Positions 47,690 to 59,290 of a DNA stretch of 64,000 nucleotides are shown piece after piece (the stretch's first letter is position 1; each line of letters opens with the position of its first letter). Source of the stretch: Ganoderma boninense (Eukaryota; Basidiomycota; Agaricomycetes; Polyporales; Polyporaceae); NCBI GenBank assembly GCA_002900995.3, contig CM035306.1, positions 62,001 to 126,000 of the forward strand, read 5' to 3'. The notes below the pieces were generated by a model, which saw only the letters and a list, made by a program, of their open reading frames with translations, ran no database searches and was not told the DNA's origin. Both the position numbers and the translations under genes were made by a program.

Positions 47690-48960
47690 TCACGACAGCC
47701 AAGTGATCCACTCCTCTGACCTCCGGTGAATCGCGTCCGAAATCGCTTTTGCTACCACGCGCGATGCCTGTACCGATGGATGCAGCTCGTCCCACCTATC
47801 CCCAGGTCTCATGTTAACACACATCATCAACACCACTGACGATACCAACGCCGACTCACCAGAGGTAACTATCTGGGTCTGGTGCGTCGGTGCACATCCC
47901 CGGGTCGTGCTGACTCTCGTTCTCCTGGAAGACACACGCGTGCGCGGCCCCGGTGACGTTGAACGGCCCGGTGCCGTTCAGGTACAGCTGCGGGTGCGCG
48001 TACATATCCGCGAAGAGCGAATGCGAGTCGAATAGGCCTGTAACGTAGAGGCATGTCCCCGGTGAGTTCCATATCCATCTATTCCTTGGCCAATAAAAAT
48101 GGTGATGGAGAAGGTGAGCATCACTCACCGATATGCGCGCCCTTCAGCGCCGGGGCGAGGAGCTGCAGCTGGAGGCGGGCGATCGCGTTCCCCGAGGTCG
48201 TGAGCTCGCGCATGAACACGCTCCACTCGGTCGTGTTCCGGCGCGCGTTCCAGTACAGGTTCGGGTACGAGCCCGGCGCATACAGCGGCACGGGTCTCAA
48301 GCGGGATCATCTGTGTCCCCAAAGGTCGGGTGGTGAGCGTGCATTCGTTTCGCCCGTGTTTCAGTCCACCTGGGCTTTATCGCACGACTGGCTGGCTGAC
48401 TCACGTTCTGGAAGACGAAGTTCCGCGCACCGCCCTCGTACAGCGCGCGCACCCAGTTCACCGCGCACGCCGTCGTGTCCGCGACGGTGACGCCGGGGGT
48501 CTGGCTCCCCGTCAGCAGCGCGTTCGCGCCGACGTCGTTCGTCCCGATCCACAGCGTATAACCGTGTCATCGGGATGGAGCGCAGCGAGGGAGCCGTTGG
48601 CCTTCGCGGCGAAGTAGGATGGGAGCTGGGCTTCGAAGAGGGAGGGAAAGGGCCGGGACGTGAGGGCGTTGGAGCACGTCGCGCCGACCTTGGCGAAGGG
48701 GAAGAGGGTGAAGTTGCCGTCTTCGGCGGCGAAGACGGGCCATACTGTCCCGCCGTCGTCGTGGCCGTCCTGGGGAATGAGAGTGAATGTGAGCCCGCCT
48801 TGTTTCGCTCGAGGCTTACAATGTCCGTGTAGGAGTCGCCAAAGGTAACCAGGTTCTTGATCTGCCCTGGCTGAGGGCCGGGACCGCCGCCGGCAAGGGC
48901 AAGAAGTGCGAGACTTTTTTCGAGGACGATAACGGCGAGGAGCTGCCATAGCATCGTCAT
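47690..48960 (-). CDS. CE16-like GDSL acetylesterase, two single-base indels
   Basis: Exons 48960-48820, 48769-48405, 48310-48129, 48037-47860 and 47795-47690 total 972 bases (323 residues). CE16 enzymes are secreted esterases that remove acetyl groups from hemicellulose oligosaccharides. A signal peptide (MTMLWQLLAVIVLEKSLALL) precedes block I F-G-D-S-Y-T-D with the nucleophile Ser. Block III is W-I-G-T-N-D and block V W-W-D-E-L-H-P-S supplies Asp and His. Also seen: GLFDSHSLFADMYAHPQLYL and the C-terminus SDAIHRRSEEWITWLS*. A base is missing near 48557 (DDTV|YTLW) and one is extra near 48290 (ET|VPLY); the two shifts cancel, but the part between, including G-T-N-D, is out of frame as given. 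All splice sites are intact, so sequence error is plausible. TATA box at 49024-49032. Confidence 0.8.
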
Positions 48961-49023
48961 GGTTGGGACTGAGAAAACCCAGGGCGGAGAGGAACGGTCA
49001 GCCATGCCCTAGTACCGGCGACG

Positions 49024-49032
49024 CTTTATAAA
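49024..49032 (-). promoter_or_regulatory. TATA box of the CE16 gene
   Basis: TTTATAAAG on the minus strand, 63 bases upstream of the ATG at 48960; shared with the pseudogene copy. Confidence 0.65.
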
Positions 49033-49739
49033 CCTTACTCTCGTCCTACCTTTCACCGCTAGACGCGCCACGCGCGGCGGTCCAGGCTACATACTCGCCG
49101 TCATCTGACGAAGAGAGGTCTCGCGCGGAGTTCGCTTCGCTGCACCGGGAACATTTCACGGAGTCTGCGCCTGCTGTGGATCCAGAATGTAACGTTTCAG
49201 AAATACGGTTATCGCAGAGCATATAATCAGAGTCTCGGGATGCGTCAGACTGCCACATTGCCTTCGCTTCCAGGCAAAGAAGCATGACTCTTCAAAGTTC
49301 AAATGGCGCCATTAGACACCACCCGACGTCCCGAGCGACGCAGAGTCTACACAGGCGCGATATGTAAGCCAACTTCATTTGATTGGCGGTGTCGAAATTA
49401 CAGGCCAGAAACCCGTCTTACCTTACCACGGTCGGCACAGGCTATGTTGCCGCACCGTCGCTTATGCTTGATTTTTGTTAACCCTTGGACTCTAACGCCT
49501 GTCTGCCGCGACCGGTTGTTAGATCCAAACAGCAGAGCAAAGGCCTGTAAATGTGCACGACTCCGGGTCGGACGTTAGCAGGTCATCAGACAGCTCACCT
49601 AGGGAATTCCAGACATCGAGTGAGACTTGTGAAATACACACCAGCCCCCTTGTTGTGAGGACGTCATCGAGGAAGTCCGCGACTTGTGCGGTTACTGTTC
49701 ACAAATGGAGTTTGGAATGCCGAACAAGATCCCCTCAGC

Positions 49740-50163
49740 CTAAGTTGAGATTAGATTAATGTGAATATAATATTGTAAACGCAACGAGCAAGGTACGGCA
49801 GTCGTGGATTGCGGGATAGTGGCGACGGACAGGGAGGGACATACTTCAATCATCCAGATTGAAAAGCAAAAGACCGGTTGGGTAGTAGTAGCCTGGAGAG
49901 CGGGAGCAGTAGGCATCGTCCGAGGAGGGTTGTTCGAAGAAGTGATGGCGAGTGGAGGAGGGATGCTCAAGAGTTGTCCGAGCAAGTGCATCATATATGC
50001 TTGGGTGGCGGCAGGAGAGCCACTGTGGGCAGTGAAAGCTGAAGGGCGGCGCGGTGCGTACCATATCAGCAGACCTGCCAGTCCCGAAACCCCGGTGTAT
50101 TAGGGCGTCGTCGAAAACATACGAAGAGGAAGGAAGGGGCGTACCACATCGCAGCACCCGCAT
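49740..50163 (-). CDS. Unrecognised small ORF
   Basis: The minus strand reads SIYDALARTTLEHPSSTRHH, SDDAYCSRSPGYYYPTGLLL and FNLDD before a GTATGT donor near 49846. The residue composition (Tyr, His, Asp) looks coding and a downstream frame continues to 49740. No family recognised, and the exon structure is uncertain. Confidence 0.25.
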
Positions 50164-50528
50164 ATCCGAGAAATGGGTCTCCAGCTGCCCGTGATGATCT
50201 TTCTTCGAGTCCCGTGAAGCCCAGGGGACGAAAATTCGGCTGACTTTTCCATCTGATGACCGCGTCCTGAATGGAACGAGGGATCCACTACAGAAAGCTA
50301 GACGTGACCGTGGGGAGTTAGCATAAGCAACAAGACTTGTGAATGCGACTGTCTAGGCGATCGGTAGACTGCGAGGTCCCGACTGTGAAATTAGTTTGTG
50401 AACCTCAGACCAGTAAGCCTAGTTGAACGAACGAAGCACCAACTGATAGCCCGAATTTCGTAGTCCTTCTCTGCCTTCTTGTCTGAGCCTTCGTCTACAT
50501 TGAACATCAGCCGGGAAGAGGAGACGGG

Positions 50529-51603
50529 TCAAGCGCGGAAAGGCGACCGCGGAACACAAGTAAGCACAAAGTACGTACTAGCAATGGTGACGGACGCGCC
50601 GCCCGCCACAATACACCCACTGACTTCGGGCGCAGACCGCATCGTCAGTACTCCGACCTCCGGTGCAAACCCGAGCCTTCCATCCAGTCCCTCGCGACAC
50701 TTCGCCGAATTCTTCTCAATAAGCGACTCCCACTTGTCCTGACTACCACACACGAGGGGAGGGGGGGGGCAGGGTCTGTCAGAAATTGCACCAACCCACA
50801 CGCAGGACGAAACAGAAACAGGCACGCACTGACACGACCTTGCCCGACCGAGGGTACACTGCCTCGCGGTACCTGACGACACCCGCGGCCAGCTCGACCC
50901 CGAGCGTCCCGTACTCCCCCACGGTGAGCGACACGTCCCGCTCGAGCACGTCCTCGAGGGCCTTGGGCAGGAGCTCGTGCGCGCCGTACTGGCGCGCGGC
51001 CGCGAGCCGGACGACGCAGTCCTCTATGTTCGCGACGCGCGCGATCGCGGCCTCACGCAGGTCTGCGAACCCCCATGCGGTGGCCAGCTTGAGCACGTTT
51101 ACCCACGACGTGGGCTGAGTAACGTTTGCATCGGCCCTATGTGATACGATACGCATACCAGGCTGTGATCAGTGCACGAACCGGGATGTGCGTAGGAAGC
51201 CACGACCACGGTCCACTGGAGACGCACCTGTATGGGGCGGAGGGCAAGAGGACGCGGAGGAAGTCGCGGAACTCGGTCGCAGAGACGCCCTCGAGGTCGT
51301 CGACGTCGCAGAACGCCTCGACAGGGCCATTGGGGGCGGCAACGTGGAACAGCTTCTGGAAGAAGGGAGACTGCGAGACGTGATATGTCGGGACGCGGAA
51401 CCGGACTGACTCCACCTATAGTAGCGTGTAGGATATCCGCGAATACATGAGTGGGACCGACAACGAACCTGGAAGGTGTGCAGCTCGTAGTAAAAGTCGG
51501 GGTCGGGAACCCAGTCGTGCTTGGCCGTGGAGTTGCACTTGGAGTGGGAACCCGACTTGGGGCTCGCTGTATTGGACTTGGAGGTCGATGAACTGGCGGC
51601 CAT
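50529..51603 (-). CDS. BTB/POZ-family protein F (intact)
   Basis: Exons 51603-51469, 51415-51228, 51136-50839 and 50738-50529 splice in phase to 276 residues. N-terminus MAASSSTSKSNTASPKSGSH, then the linker WVPDPDFYYELHTFQ, BTB core VESVRFRVPTYHVSQSPFFQ and ATEFRDFLRVLLPSAPYR, helical part TQPTSWVNVLKLATAWGFAD, LAAARQYGAHELLPKALEDV and AAGVVRYREAVYPRSGK. Exon 4 gives a tail starting DKWESLIEKNSAKCREGLDG and ending SPFRA*. The P-D-P-D-F-Y-Y opening and intron positions are those of the agaricomycete BTB expansion. Exon 4 is the least certain part. A second, 3'-truncated copy lies at 61585-62403. Confidence 0.85.
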
Positions 51604-53204
51604 GTTCTGGGAGGGGAAGAAGCGAGGGACAGCGGGTACGTGCAGCTGCAGAGTTCTGTTTATGCATACCCGTCCTTCTGTATATGTATGCCCCCAGCGT
51701 CGGGCCACGACTGCACTGCGGTAGTCCGCCCGCCGGCACAATCTAGAAACAAGTGACAGTCTATCTTCGCTGGACAGAAATGGGCACCCCCAGGGGGAAC
51801 GGAGGGCGCGCAGCACCAAGCCGGCATCGCTGGGACCACACTGAGATGCAGCTTGGGAATCGGATGGTCGATGCATGGTATCCTGAAAGACATACGCGGT
51901 GCTGTTGAGTATCACGGGGAGTGTGCTCAGCCAGATAGCCACAAGACCGCCACGCAGCTGCGGTAGGTCCGGCGACAGTTCCGAGAGGGAAGCGGCGCAT
52001 CTCGCACCACAGGTTTGGAATGCCCCCTCCTCCTCCCCACACCGGACCCCGTTTTTCGCAGAGTGCTGCATGGATACGACGGTGAGTTCTGGCCTCCCGC
52101 CTCGCCTTCGGGACCTTCATTCCCTCTCTCGACGACCACCGCCGTAGAATTTGATACGGGCCACCCATGCGGCCCCGGCGCATTGAGACGTCAAATGTAA
52201 CCACTGGTCGAGGTCATGCCCCCCTCTTTTTTTCTACGGCACAGGTAAGTTTGCCGAACGGAACTCTACGAGCTGAAGGTGTGCAGTGCGCATACAGTCA
52301 GGTTTCCGAACGGAAGCTCGTCTGTGCTGACCACGACGTACCTCATACACAGAGATGGCTCGCGAGCCGCTCAGCACCACCACAACCTGCGTGAGTAGAG
52401 CTTCGACTAAGAGTGAGCAAGACCGCATGACAGATCGCCCCATGAACTTGAAGTCGTGAGTCATCGGAGGTGGGTAGTCGGTCAGCCCAGGTCTCTGCCA
52501 GTAAGACAGCCAACGCTAGCCAAGAGCCAGTGGACCAGGGCGGGACTTCGAGCCGTGCATAGTGTCGTAGGAACCGGCGACAGTCTGTGCACACAGGACA
52601 GCAGTGGATATGTGACAGGTACCGTGGACGGACGAAAGGTGTCCTGTCTGCCGTGGTCGGATCCTCTCCAGGGTCAGGGTCAAGCGCTTGACAGAGTCGC
52701 GGTCGCGCATTCGAATCCCCGCCAGCGCAACCGCTCATCGACATCTGCCAGCCCAGCTCTACTTAGAACTCCTACTTACTTGCCTTCCCCCCGACACGGG
52801 GATCACTGTAAGTCCCATAATACTATTATGGGAGACGCATAGAAATCCGCACTAATAAATACATATGCAACGAGGAGGACAGCGATCAAAGCAACGATAT
52901 ACACGAAACAACCAGAGCAGCGATAGCAAGTCTACGAGCACAACACGGCAGCAACATTCGTACAGCGTTAGATATTCGAACAACTTCCGGGTATAGATAT
53001 CGACCAAGACCAGCGAAAACACACGGTCGCGGATGACTTTCAAACGCACCCCCGCTCAGCACTAATACAGCGCTGTGCCAAACACAGCGCGGATCTGCTG
53101 CGAAAAGTCGGTCTGCTTCCTCAACGCGCTCACCGTCACCTGCCCCGTCCTCGCGCCCGGCGACTGCTGTCCCACATGCCCGTGCCCGTGCCCAAGCTGA
53201 GGGG
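50840..53204. repeat. Tandem segmental duplication, copy 1
   Basis: About 2.36 kb repeated in direct orientation at 61641-64000 with roughly 98% identity by eye. Differences are scattered substitutions plus a few gaps (a T lost after 62705, one base gained near 63464, three bases lost near 63747). The left edge coincides with the exon 3/intron 3 junction of BTB gene F. The right edge is not reached: homology continues to the window end. Confidence 0.95.
52679..52730 (+). other. tRNA-like 3' half or SINE relic
   Basis: GTCAAGCGCTTGAC (52679-52692, a perfect 14-base palindrome) is followed after 13 bases by ATTCGAATCCCCGCCAGCGCA, close to a tRNA T-arm (box B GTTCGAATCC, exact in the copy near 63508) and acceptor 3' strand. 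No matching 5' acceptor strand is found within 120 bases and the T-stem is mismatched, so this is not a functional tRNA. Confidence 0.25.
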
Positions 53205-54212
53205 TAGCAGGCCCTGGCCCAGGGTTGGCGATGTGGCCGTGGGCGACGGTGCAGTAGTTGCACCCGCAGACGCACGACCCCGAAAAGACGACGCTCTCGC
53301 GGACCTGGAAGAGCTTCGCGGCGGCGTCCCAGCCGAGGGCCTCGAGGTCCTGCGCGGAGAGCGGCGCGTCCTGCTGCGCGAGGGCACAGAGCGCGGGCTC
53401 GGTCCACCCGGCGATGTTGTACGTGCGCGCAAGGACGATGCGCGCGGTGGGGGTCGCGACAAGCTTGGAGAGCTCGGCGATGGCGCGCTCGCGGATGTCT
53501 TTAAAGAACCACATGGTCGAGAGGCGGAGGACAGCGACCCATTGGGGCTGCGTGAGCCGGCGCGGGGAGGACGCATAGCCTCTGTGGGAGCGGGGGTGAG
53601 GGGGGGCGGTTCACCAGCGGGGTATGGGGTGTATGGGCCGGGTGTGGGCGGGATAATGGGTGTGCGGCCGGGTGACGGGTGCGTGGGGGGTGGGGGCGAG
53701 GGACGTTAGGGTGGAGATGGGATTGCGGATGAGGATGAGGTTGGTGGTGGAATTCTAATGAACGACAGCTGCCACGGGAAACAGACATGAGGGACTCACG
53801 AACGGAACATGACCCAGAGAAGGGCCTTGAATTCGTCCTCGGTCACGCCCTCGGAGCTTGATCGGGTTTATCGTCACTCGAGCCCCTCGACTCCCGTACG
53901 CGCTGTTGACGGGGGGCAAGGCGAACATTCCAGAGAACACCTCGGATTCCTGTTCAAAGGGCCGGCGAGGGACTTTGAACAGGACATCTTCGACCTAGTT
54001 GGATGGGATGATGTGTCTGTTGGGAACCCAGGTCGAAGCGCACGGAGGGGATCGCTTACCAGCAGCACGATGTCCTGGCAGTAGAAGTCATTGTCTCTCC
54101 GGGGGGACTTGGGGCTGGTCGGGTGGGGCTGTTCAGTGGGAGGAGGGCTTGAGGGAGCAGGCGACACTGCCGTAGTGCTCGTCGTGCCTGAGTTCATCTT
54201 GAACGCGGTCAT
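53062..54212 (-). CDS. BTB/POZ-family protein G, one frameshift in exon 2
   Basis: Exons 54212-54060 (MTAFKMNSGTTSTTAVSP..., ending NDFYCQDIVLL), 53994-53800 (VEDVLFKVPRRPFEQESEVF, SGMFALPPVNSAYG, VTEDEFKALLWVMFRS) and 53581-53062 (YASSPRRLTQPQWVAVLRLS, TMWFFKDIRERAIAELSKLV, LARTYNIAGWTEPALCALAQ, LGWDAAAKLFQVRESVVFSG, SALRKQTDFSQQIRAVFGTA). Exon 2 is 195 bases where phase demands 194 or 197; the shift falls between YG and EGVTEDE. A Cys/His-rich patch (CVCGCNYCTVAHGH) follows the helical part; this C-x-C-x2-C spacing could bind zinc, but that is a guess. All splice sites are good. Confidence 0.75.
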
Positions 54213-56950
54213 ACAGATTGTTGGAAGACTGTGTGAGCACTAAATGGAGGGACGCACGAGAAGACGGTGGTTGTAAGCGCGATTTGAGAGCGGGCTGTAA
54301 CTCGGAGGGAGAGAGAGAAGTAGAGGTCCGGAAACCTTGTACACCGAAGAAGTCGAAGCCGGCGGGCGTTGGCATCGTGGGGCGGGAGCTGTAGCCAGAT
54401 CGCGGGCGGGCAGAGTCGCATACAAGGACATCGGCCTGGCAGAACCCCAGTGCACGGTGCCGCTGTTTGGTCCACGGACTGGCGCCGTTGCCCGTTGTGG
54501 CACCACAGGCGCCAGCCACACCCTGGGCTGCACGCGGCATGTCTCGCCGTTCTCAGGAAGCAGACCGAGCGCGAGGAGGCTGCGCGGTCTCTCGCGAGCC
54601 GGAGCTGTGCTGGCGGGTGGTAGCCTCGTGGCGGGGCGTGCGGGGGCGGCGTCTCGCAGCGTGTTTTTGTGCGCCGTTGATTATCGCAGTCTTAGGAGGT
54701 GCAGTGGATACTGTAGAGCGCAGGGGGGACTGTAGAGCGTAGGGGGGAGTGAAGAACGTATGGGTACTGTAGAGTGTGCTAGAGCGCGGATGGAGCACAG
54801 GGTGCATGTATGCTGAGCATGGGTGCGCACCATTCCGCAGGCGTCTATTCCCGGGACTCGGACGTGTCGGTTCGCTCGGCTTGCAACTTGTGTCCTCCGC
54901 TCACCGTACACTGCACTACGCTACTGCGTCCCGTCGTCTCCCTCGCTCCAGCTTGTCTCGTGCAGCCCGCAAACATCTCAAGAAGCTCAGCAAGGCCGGG
55001 AGGACGAGCGAGCAACACAGACATTTCGGGTGCCGGCTCGGACACGCCACGCAAAGTACGTCCCCGCCCTCTCACTCCTTCCACTCCTTGTCCCGCTGCT
55101 GCCGTCGCTGCCTCGAGTTCGCGCTGCGTCTCTCGCTGGAACCCTGTCGAGGTAAGTCATTCCCCGTCTCTCCTGTCGTCCCCGCTCGCCAGCCGGCACG
55201 ACGCGCTGCCATATGCCGCCACCTGCTTTACCCTTCGAGGTATCCGCTCCACCCTCCGACTCTCTCCCCCGTCCTCGCCGGCTCAACAGCGATGCTCGCA
55301 GCACGGGTCGCCAGCGAGTTTTCAGCACCCGGCCGTGCGAGCCGGGTAGGTCGCCCCCGCCTCTCTCATCATCCCCACTCGCCAGCAAGCGCATATGGCA
55401 TGCGATACAATCCCCGTATGCGCTGCGCTTGCGAACACTCAACGTACGTACCTCTTCTGCCCACCATCCATGTTTGAACTCGCAGTCTTCGCCCTCGCCC
55501 AGCCCACCGCGCTGCGAGCGGCGCAGTGCCAGCTAGCAGCGAGCTCCCACCGCCGCACCAGGCCAGCAGTGGTGCCCGCAGCCTTCCTCCCTGGGACAAA
55601 CCATGATCGTGCCAGATTACACAGTACAAGAGGCGAGCGGACATACCTGGTGTTAATCCTGCCTGCCGCCTGAGCTTCGCGTGCTGCATCTGGGTCAAGG
55701 TGAGTTCCGTCCATGCCAGTCCCCGCTTGCTTCCAGCGACATGCCAGCTGCCAGGTGCGCTGCAACACTGCGTGAGCAAGGTGAGTCGCGGAGAACTGAA
55801 CGCCGTGTGTACATTGCAACAATGTCCATGCGGCTCTCAATTGTTCATGCCGACAGCCCACGGTTGCGCTGCCTGCCCTCGCGCTCTCCAGGCCGCCAGC
55901 ACACCAGCAAGCCCTCGAGATACGGCTGCCAGCAGCCACTCGTCCCTCCGCCGGCAACCTTCCTCTCCGCCATCGCCCCCTTTGCTCGCACCAAAATTGT
56001 GCCGGCATATGCGGTATATGATGTGAGTGACGCACCTGTTCTCCAGCTTCCGGGCTTCGTGTGTTGAGTCCGAGTCTGACCGGGTTCTGGCCGTGTTCTC
56101 GCTGACGAGACGTATTCCAGCCGCTGTGCACATCGGGCACCATGTGAGTATGACTGGAAATGCTGAAACAAAAGTGCACACGCCTCGTTGCCAGATATTG
56201 GGCGTGTGCGCTGTTCTTGTCGTTCGGTGCCCTAGACTGCTACCTTCAGGCATTGAGCCTCGGTGCGTCGGCTGCCACTTGATCCAGAATGCTGATCTCC
56301 GGCATGTGCAGTGTCTGCAGCAAGAAGGGCGAGGACCAAAGATGTACAGCGTGTGTGAAAGAAGACAGCGGTGGGTGCATGCATGAGATACGTGGAGCGG
56401 GGGAGCTGGTGCATGTAGATAGTGGAGACTCGGAGGCTACGTGGAGGGGGGAAGGCGTGTGCAGCTCCTCGTTCCGATCTAATATATGCTGCCAGTTATT
56501 CCAGCGAGATGGTTCGAGTGCGCACAGACCACCAGGTGACCGGGCGGTGCCAGCGTGAAGATACTCGGCTAAATTACCTTCCTCCATCATTCCGCGCGGG
56601 CTTGCTAACCAGGCTGGCTATTTCCTGTGACCATTAGCCGTTCCGTGATCCGAATGTGTATTCGAGTCAGCATCAAATACTCCATCATCCTGCGGTGCTT
56701 GCAGCTCCGTCCCTCCAATTATTGACGAACACCTGCCAGACAGCAAGCACGAAGTGTCTGCTCAGAACATATTCTCGAATGAGCCTTCATCAAGACCCAG
56801 GCCCATCTAATCCAACCTGTTGTCAGCCCGGCACGACTGTGACATGATTGCTTCGGGTCGCAAATCACATTGCATACAGTGTTTCATGCGTGCCAAGAGC
56901 ACACCGTCATGATCACGGCCACCTTGAACCCGCGTTCTCCCAATCAGCCA
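54213..56950. other. Gene-poor stretch
   Basis: The first 140 bases are shared with the region upstream of pseudogene B. A short GACTGTAGAGCG-type tandem lies at about 54703-54780. Many frames are open but none is recognisable. Confidence 0.45.
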
Positions 56951-59290
56951 GCGAATTCTAGACCTGCCAGTACATCCTTCCGGTGCTCGGTGTCCTGCCG
57001 CTTGGGGAAAACGGAGAACACATTCGCGAGTCTGTAATATCTGTCAGCAGAATTCGTATCCTGTGGAGCTTCGGAAAGCCCGTGAATTATGCATGTCCCG
57101 TTGAGTTGATATGCGGGTCGCACAAGTATTGACAAGCCTGCAGTGCAGTCAAGATTGAGCAAACCGAACACCGAAACCAGGCACCAGAGAAGGTGAACTC
57201 AAAACACCTGCCGCGATGCCAAACTCGACCTTTCAGAGGCACCCAAGACTCAAATGTATTTCTGGACAGAATTTATTCGGTGTGTAGCTTGCAGCACCGG
57301 TAGGATCCCATGCCAGCGACCGCCGTTCACGACTAGGTTGACACAGTCAGTCCGCGGCCACATGGGCATGAGCCCATGTCCTACGTTTCCCTTCCGCAGT
57401 GCACGACGGAAGGTGTGCTCGGAAACAACCACGGATCAGTACCTGCGTGCGAGCGGCCGGCATTGATTCGCAATATACAGTAATTTTTACCCTGACACAA
57501 GAACTTAGCGGTCCGCCTCGCTTCGTGAAGCGAGAGGGGCCCCGCATTCCGTGCATAGGATCCTGCCACCCGAGTCCTCGCAAGTGGCTAAAGCCATTTC
57601 CTCCGCCAGGGCATTCCCCACGAATAAATCGCGACCAGCCCATTCGTCCCCCCCGCTGCCGTTTTACTGGCAGTGCTAATCTCCCGTCCGGCGAGACCAT
57701 GATGTCGGTTTGCGAGCCTCCGAGTCGGCGGACAGAAAGCAGAGGTTCCGAAGATCGAACCACGAGAACGAGCACATATGCCGTGCACGGGCCATCTCCC
57801 CCCCTACAAGAGCTTGAGCGACTGAGCTTCGAGACTGCACTCATCAGCTCTGCACTTCTCTCCACACCCTCCCTCGTGCTCAATGCGCCGGCCACCTGCT
57901 ACGTCTCAAATATCTACTCGTCGTCGTCGCTGCATCCTCAGAGCCGGCAGCTCGATTCGATCTCCAAGCCCGTCCTCGCATTTGCAGGCGAGCATCCAAC
58001 TGGGGGACACAGTGGAAGGCAGTCGTGCTGACTACTCTCCGTAGATCACATCCCGGCTGTATGCGAGGGCGGCCCACCATCAACAGCCCAGCCTTGGCAT
58101 CGTCGCTTCGACCGCAATCTCCCGCTCCTTCAGTCGAACCGCGTAAGCTCGGAAGCTTGTGCAACGACGGCGTTCTCGCATATCATGCACGGGCCATCCT
58201 CTGCCACAGGAACCTCGAGCCCCAACCGGACATAAGACGCACTCACCGCCACCATTTCCCTCTCGGTCCATCCCTGGGTATACGCTGTAGCTCCCGCTAC
58301 CCGCCGAGCTTCCCAGCGGCTTATCGTCTGATGCCCGAGTTTGATTGCTGGTGACGTGCTTGAATTATACGTGAGTGCCCGGGCTGTTATGATCCGCGAA
58401 GTGGGTGCCGAGATATCTGACATGAGGCTCTTTTACAGCACCCCGGGTCCGAGGACGACTGTGCACGCACTGGGAAAAGGCAAGTTAGCATCCATGACCG
58501 ACTCCGTGTGCAATGCCAAGCTGAATCACTGAGCAGACGTGCCTTTTTCGTCCCTTACGGTGCGTGGACTCTGGTGCCGAGGTAGTTGCGCTAACGCCAT
58601 CTCGACGCAGGTCTCCAGTCCGCTAGCGATTACCAACTCACACGGCCGTCGTCCCGACCGCAATCTCCCGCTCCTTTGTCCGCATCTCCATCTGTCCTCT
58701 CTAGCGATCCGAGACCACGAGGTCAGCAGCACGGCAGGGTGCCCATAAGTGGAATAAATACATACATACGCGTCCAAGTGCCCGCTCATCAGGTATGTTC
58801 TCCCCCCGAGCCAGTGCAACCGCTTAACGCATTGCAACAGCTCTCGGTGTCCGATCAAGATGCCGCCTCGATTGTCCCGAAATCGCGCTTACAGCCATGT
58901 CCGGGGCACGCCGACGCAAGGCTGGACGAACGAGATATATTGAGATTAGCGTAGTTACATCGTCCGTACGTACTGGTCCTGGCGTGCGGCCGTGCGCTCT
59001 GCCCCGTGCTCAGCACAATCGCCCCCTGCCCCTGTCAGCCCGTCCATCCGTCCGTCGCGAGCGAGCGCAGATGCACGGGCTGGTGGTCCAAGCCGACTCC
59101 GGTGCCGACTGTCCCCGTTGTGAGCTCGCCGCGGCACGCTGCCACTATGCACCCCCTGGTGGAGAGCCATCCCCGTCCGCCGCGCCGCCAGCTTGATTCC
59201 AGCTGAATCCGGCTGGCGGAGGCGACGGCCATCGTCCGTGCTGTGCTTGATGCGAGTGCTCCCTCTCAGGTACCCTGCCGTCACCGTCTG
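56950..59290. other. Low-copy repeat region without a supportable gene
   Basis: Short words recur on the minus strand: GGAGCGGGAGATTGCGGTCG at about 58103-58122 and 58657-58676, and GATGGCCCGTGCA near 57787 and 58196. They suggest decayed tandem copies of a larger unit. No frame is open across a unit. Confidence 0.4.

Larger units (their letters stand above)
47400..49260 (-). repeat. Inverted segmental duplication, right copy
   Basis: Reverse-complement counterpart of about 11.66-13.52 kb. Conservation extends about 300 bases upstream of the ATG, including the TATA box and the word GCAGAGCATATAATCAGAG, which is more than expected for ancient paralogues. Confidence 0.8.

Noticed and set aside
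52600..52740. Functional tRNA gene
   Set aside because: No 5' acceptor strand pairs with GCCAGCG, box A is unconvincing and the T-stem has mismatches.
54776..55477. 233-codon plus-strand ORF
   Set aside because: Overlapped by two other long frames and an antisense frame, without recognisable content.
56289..56400. Possible MYND-like zinc finger (CSVCSKKGEDQRCTAC)
   Set aside because: Only the first two Cys pairs are present; the following Cys/His pattern is missing and the frame ends soon after.
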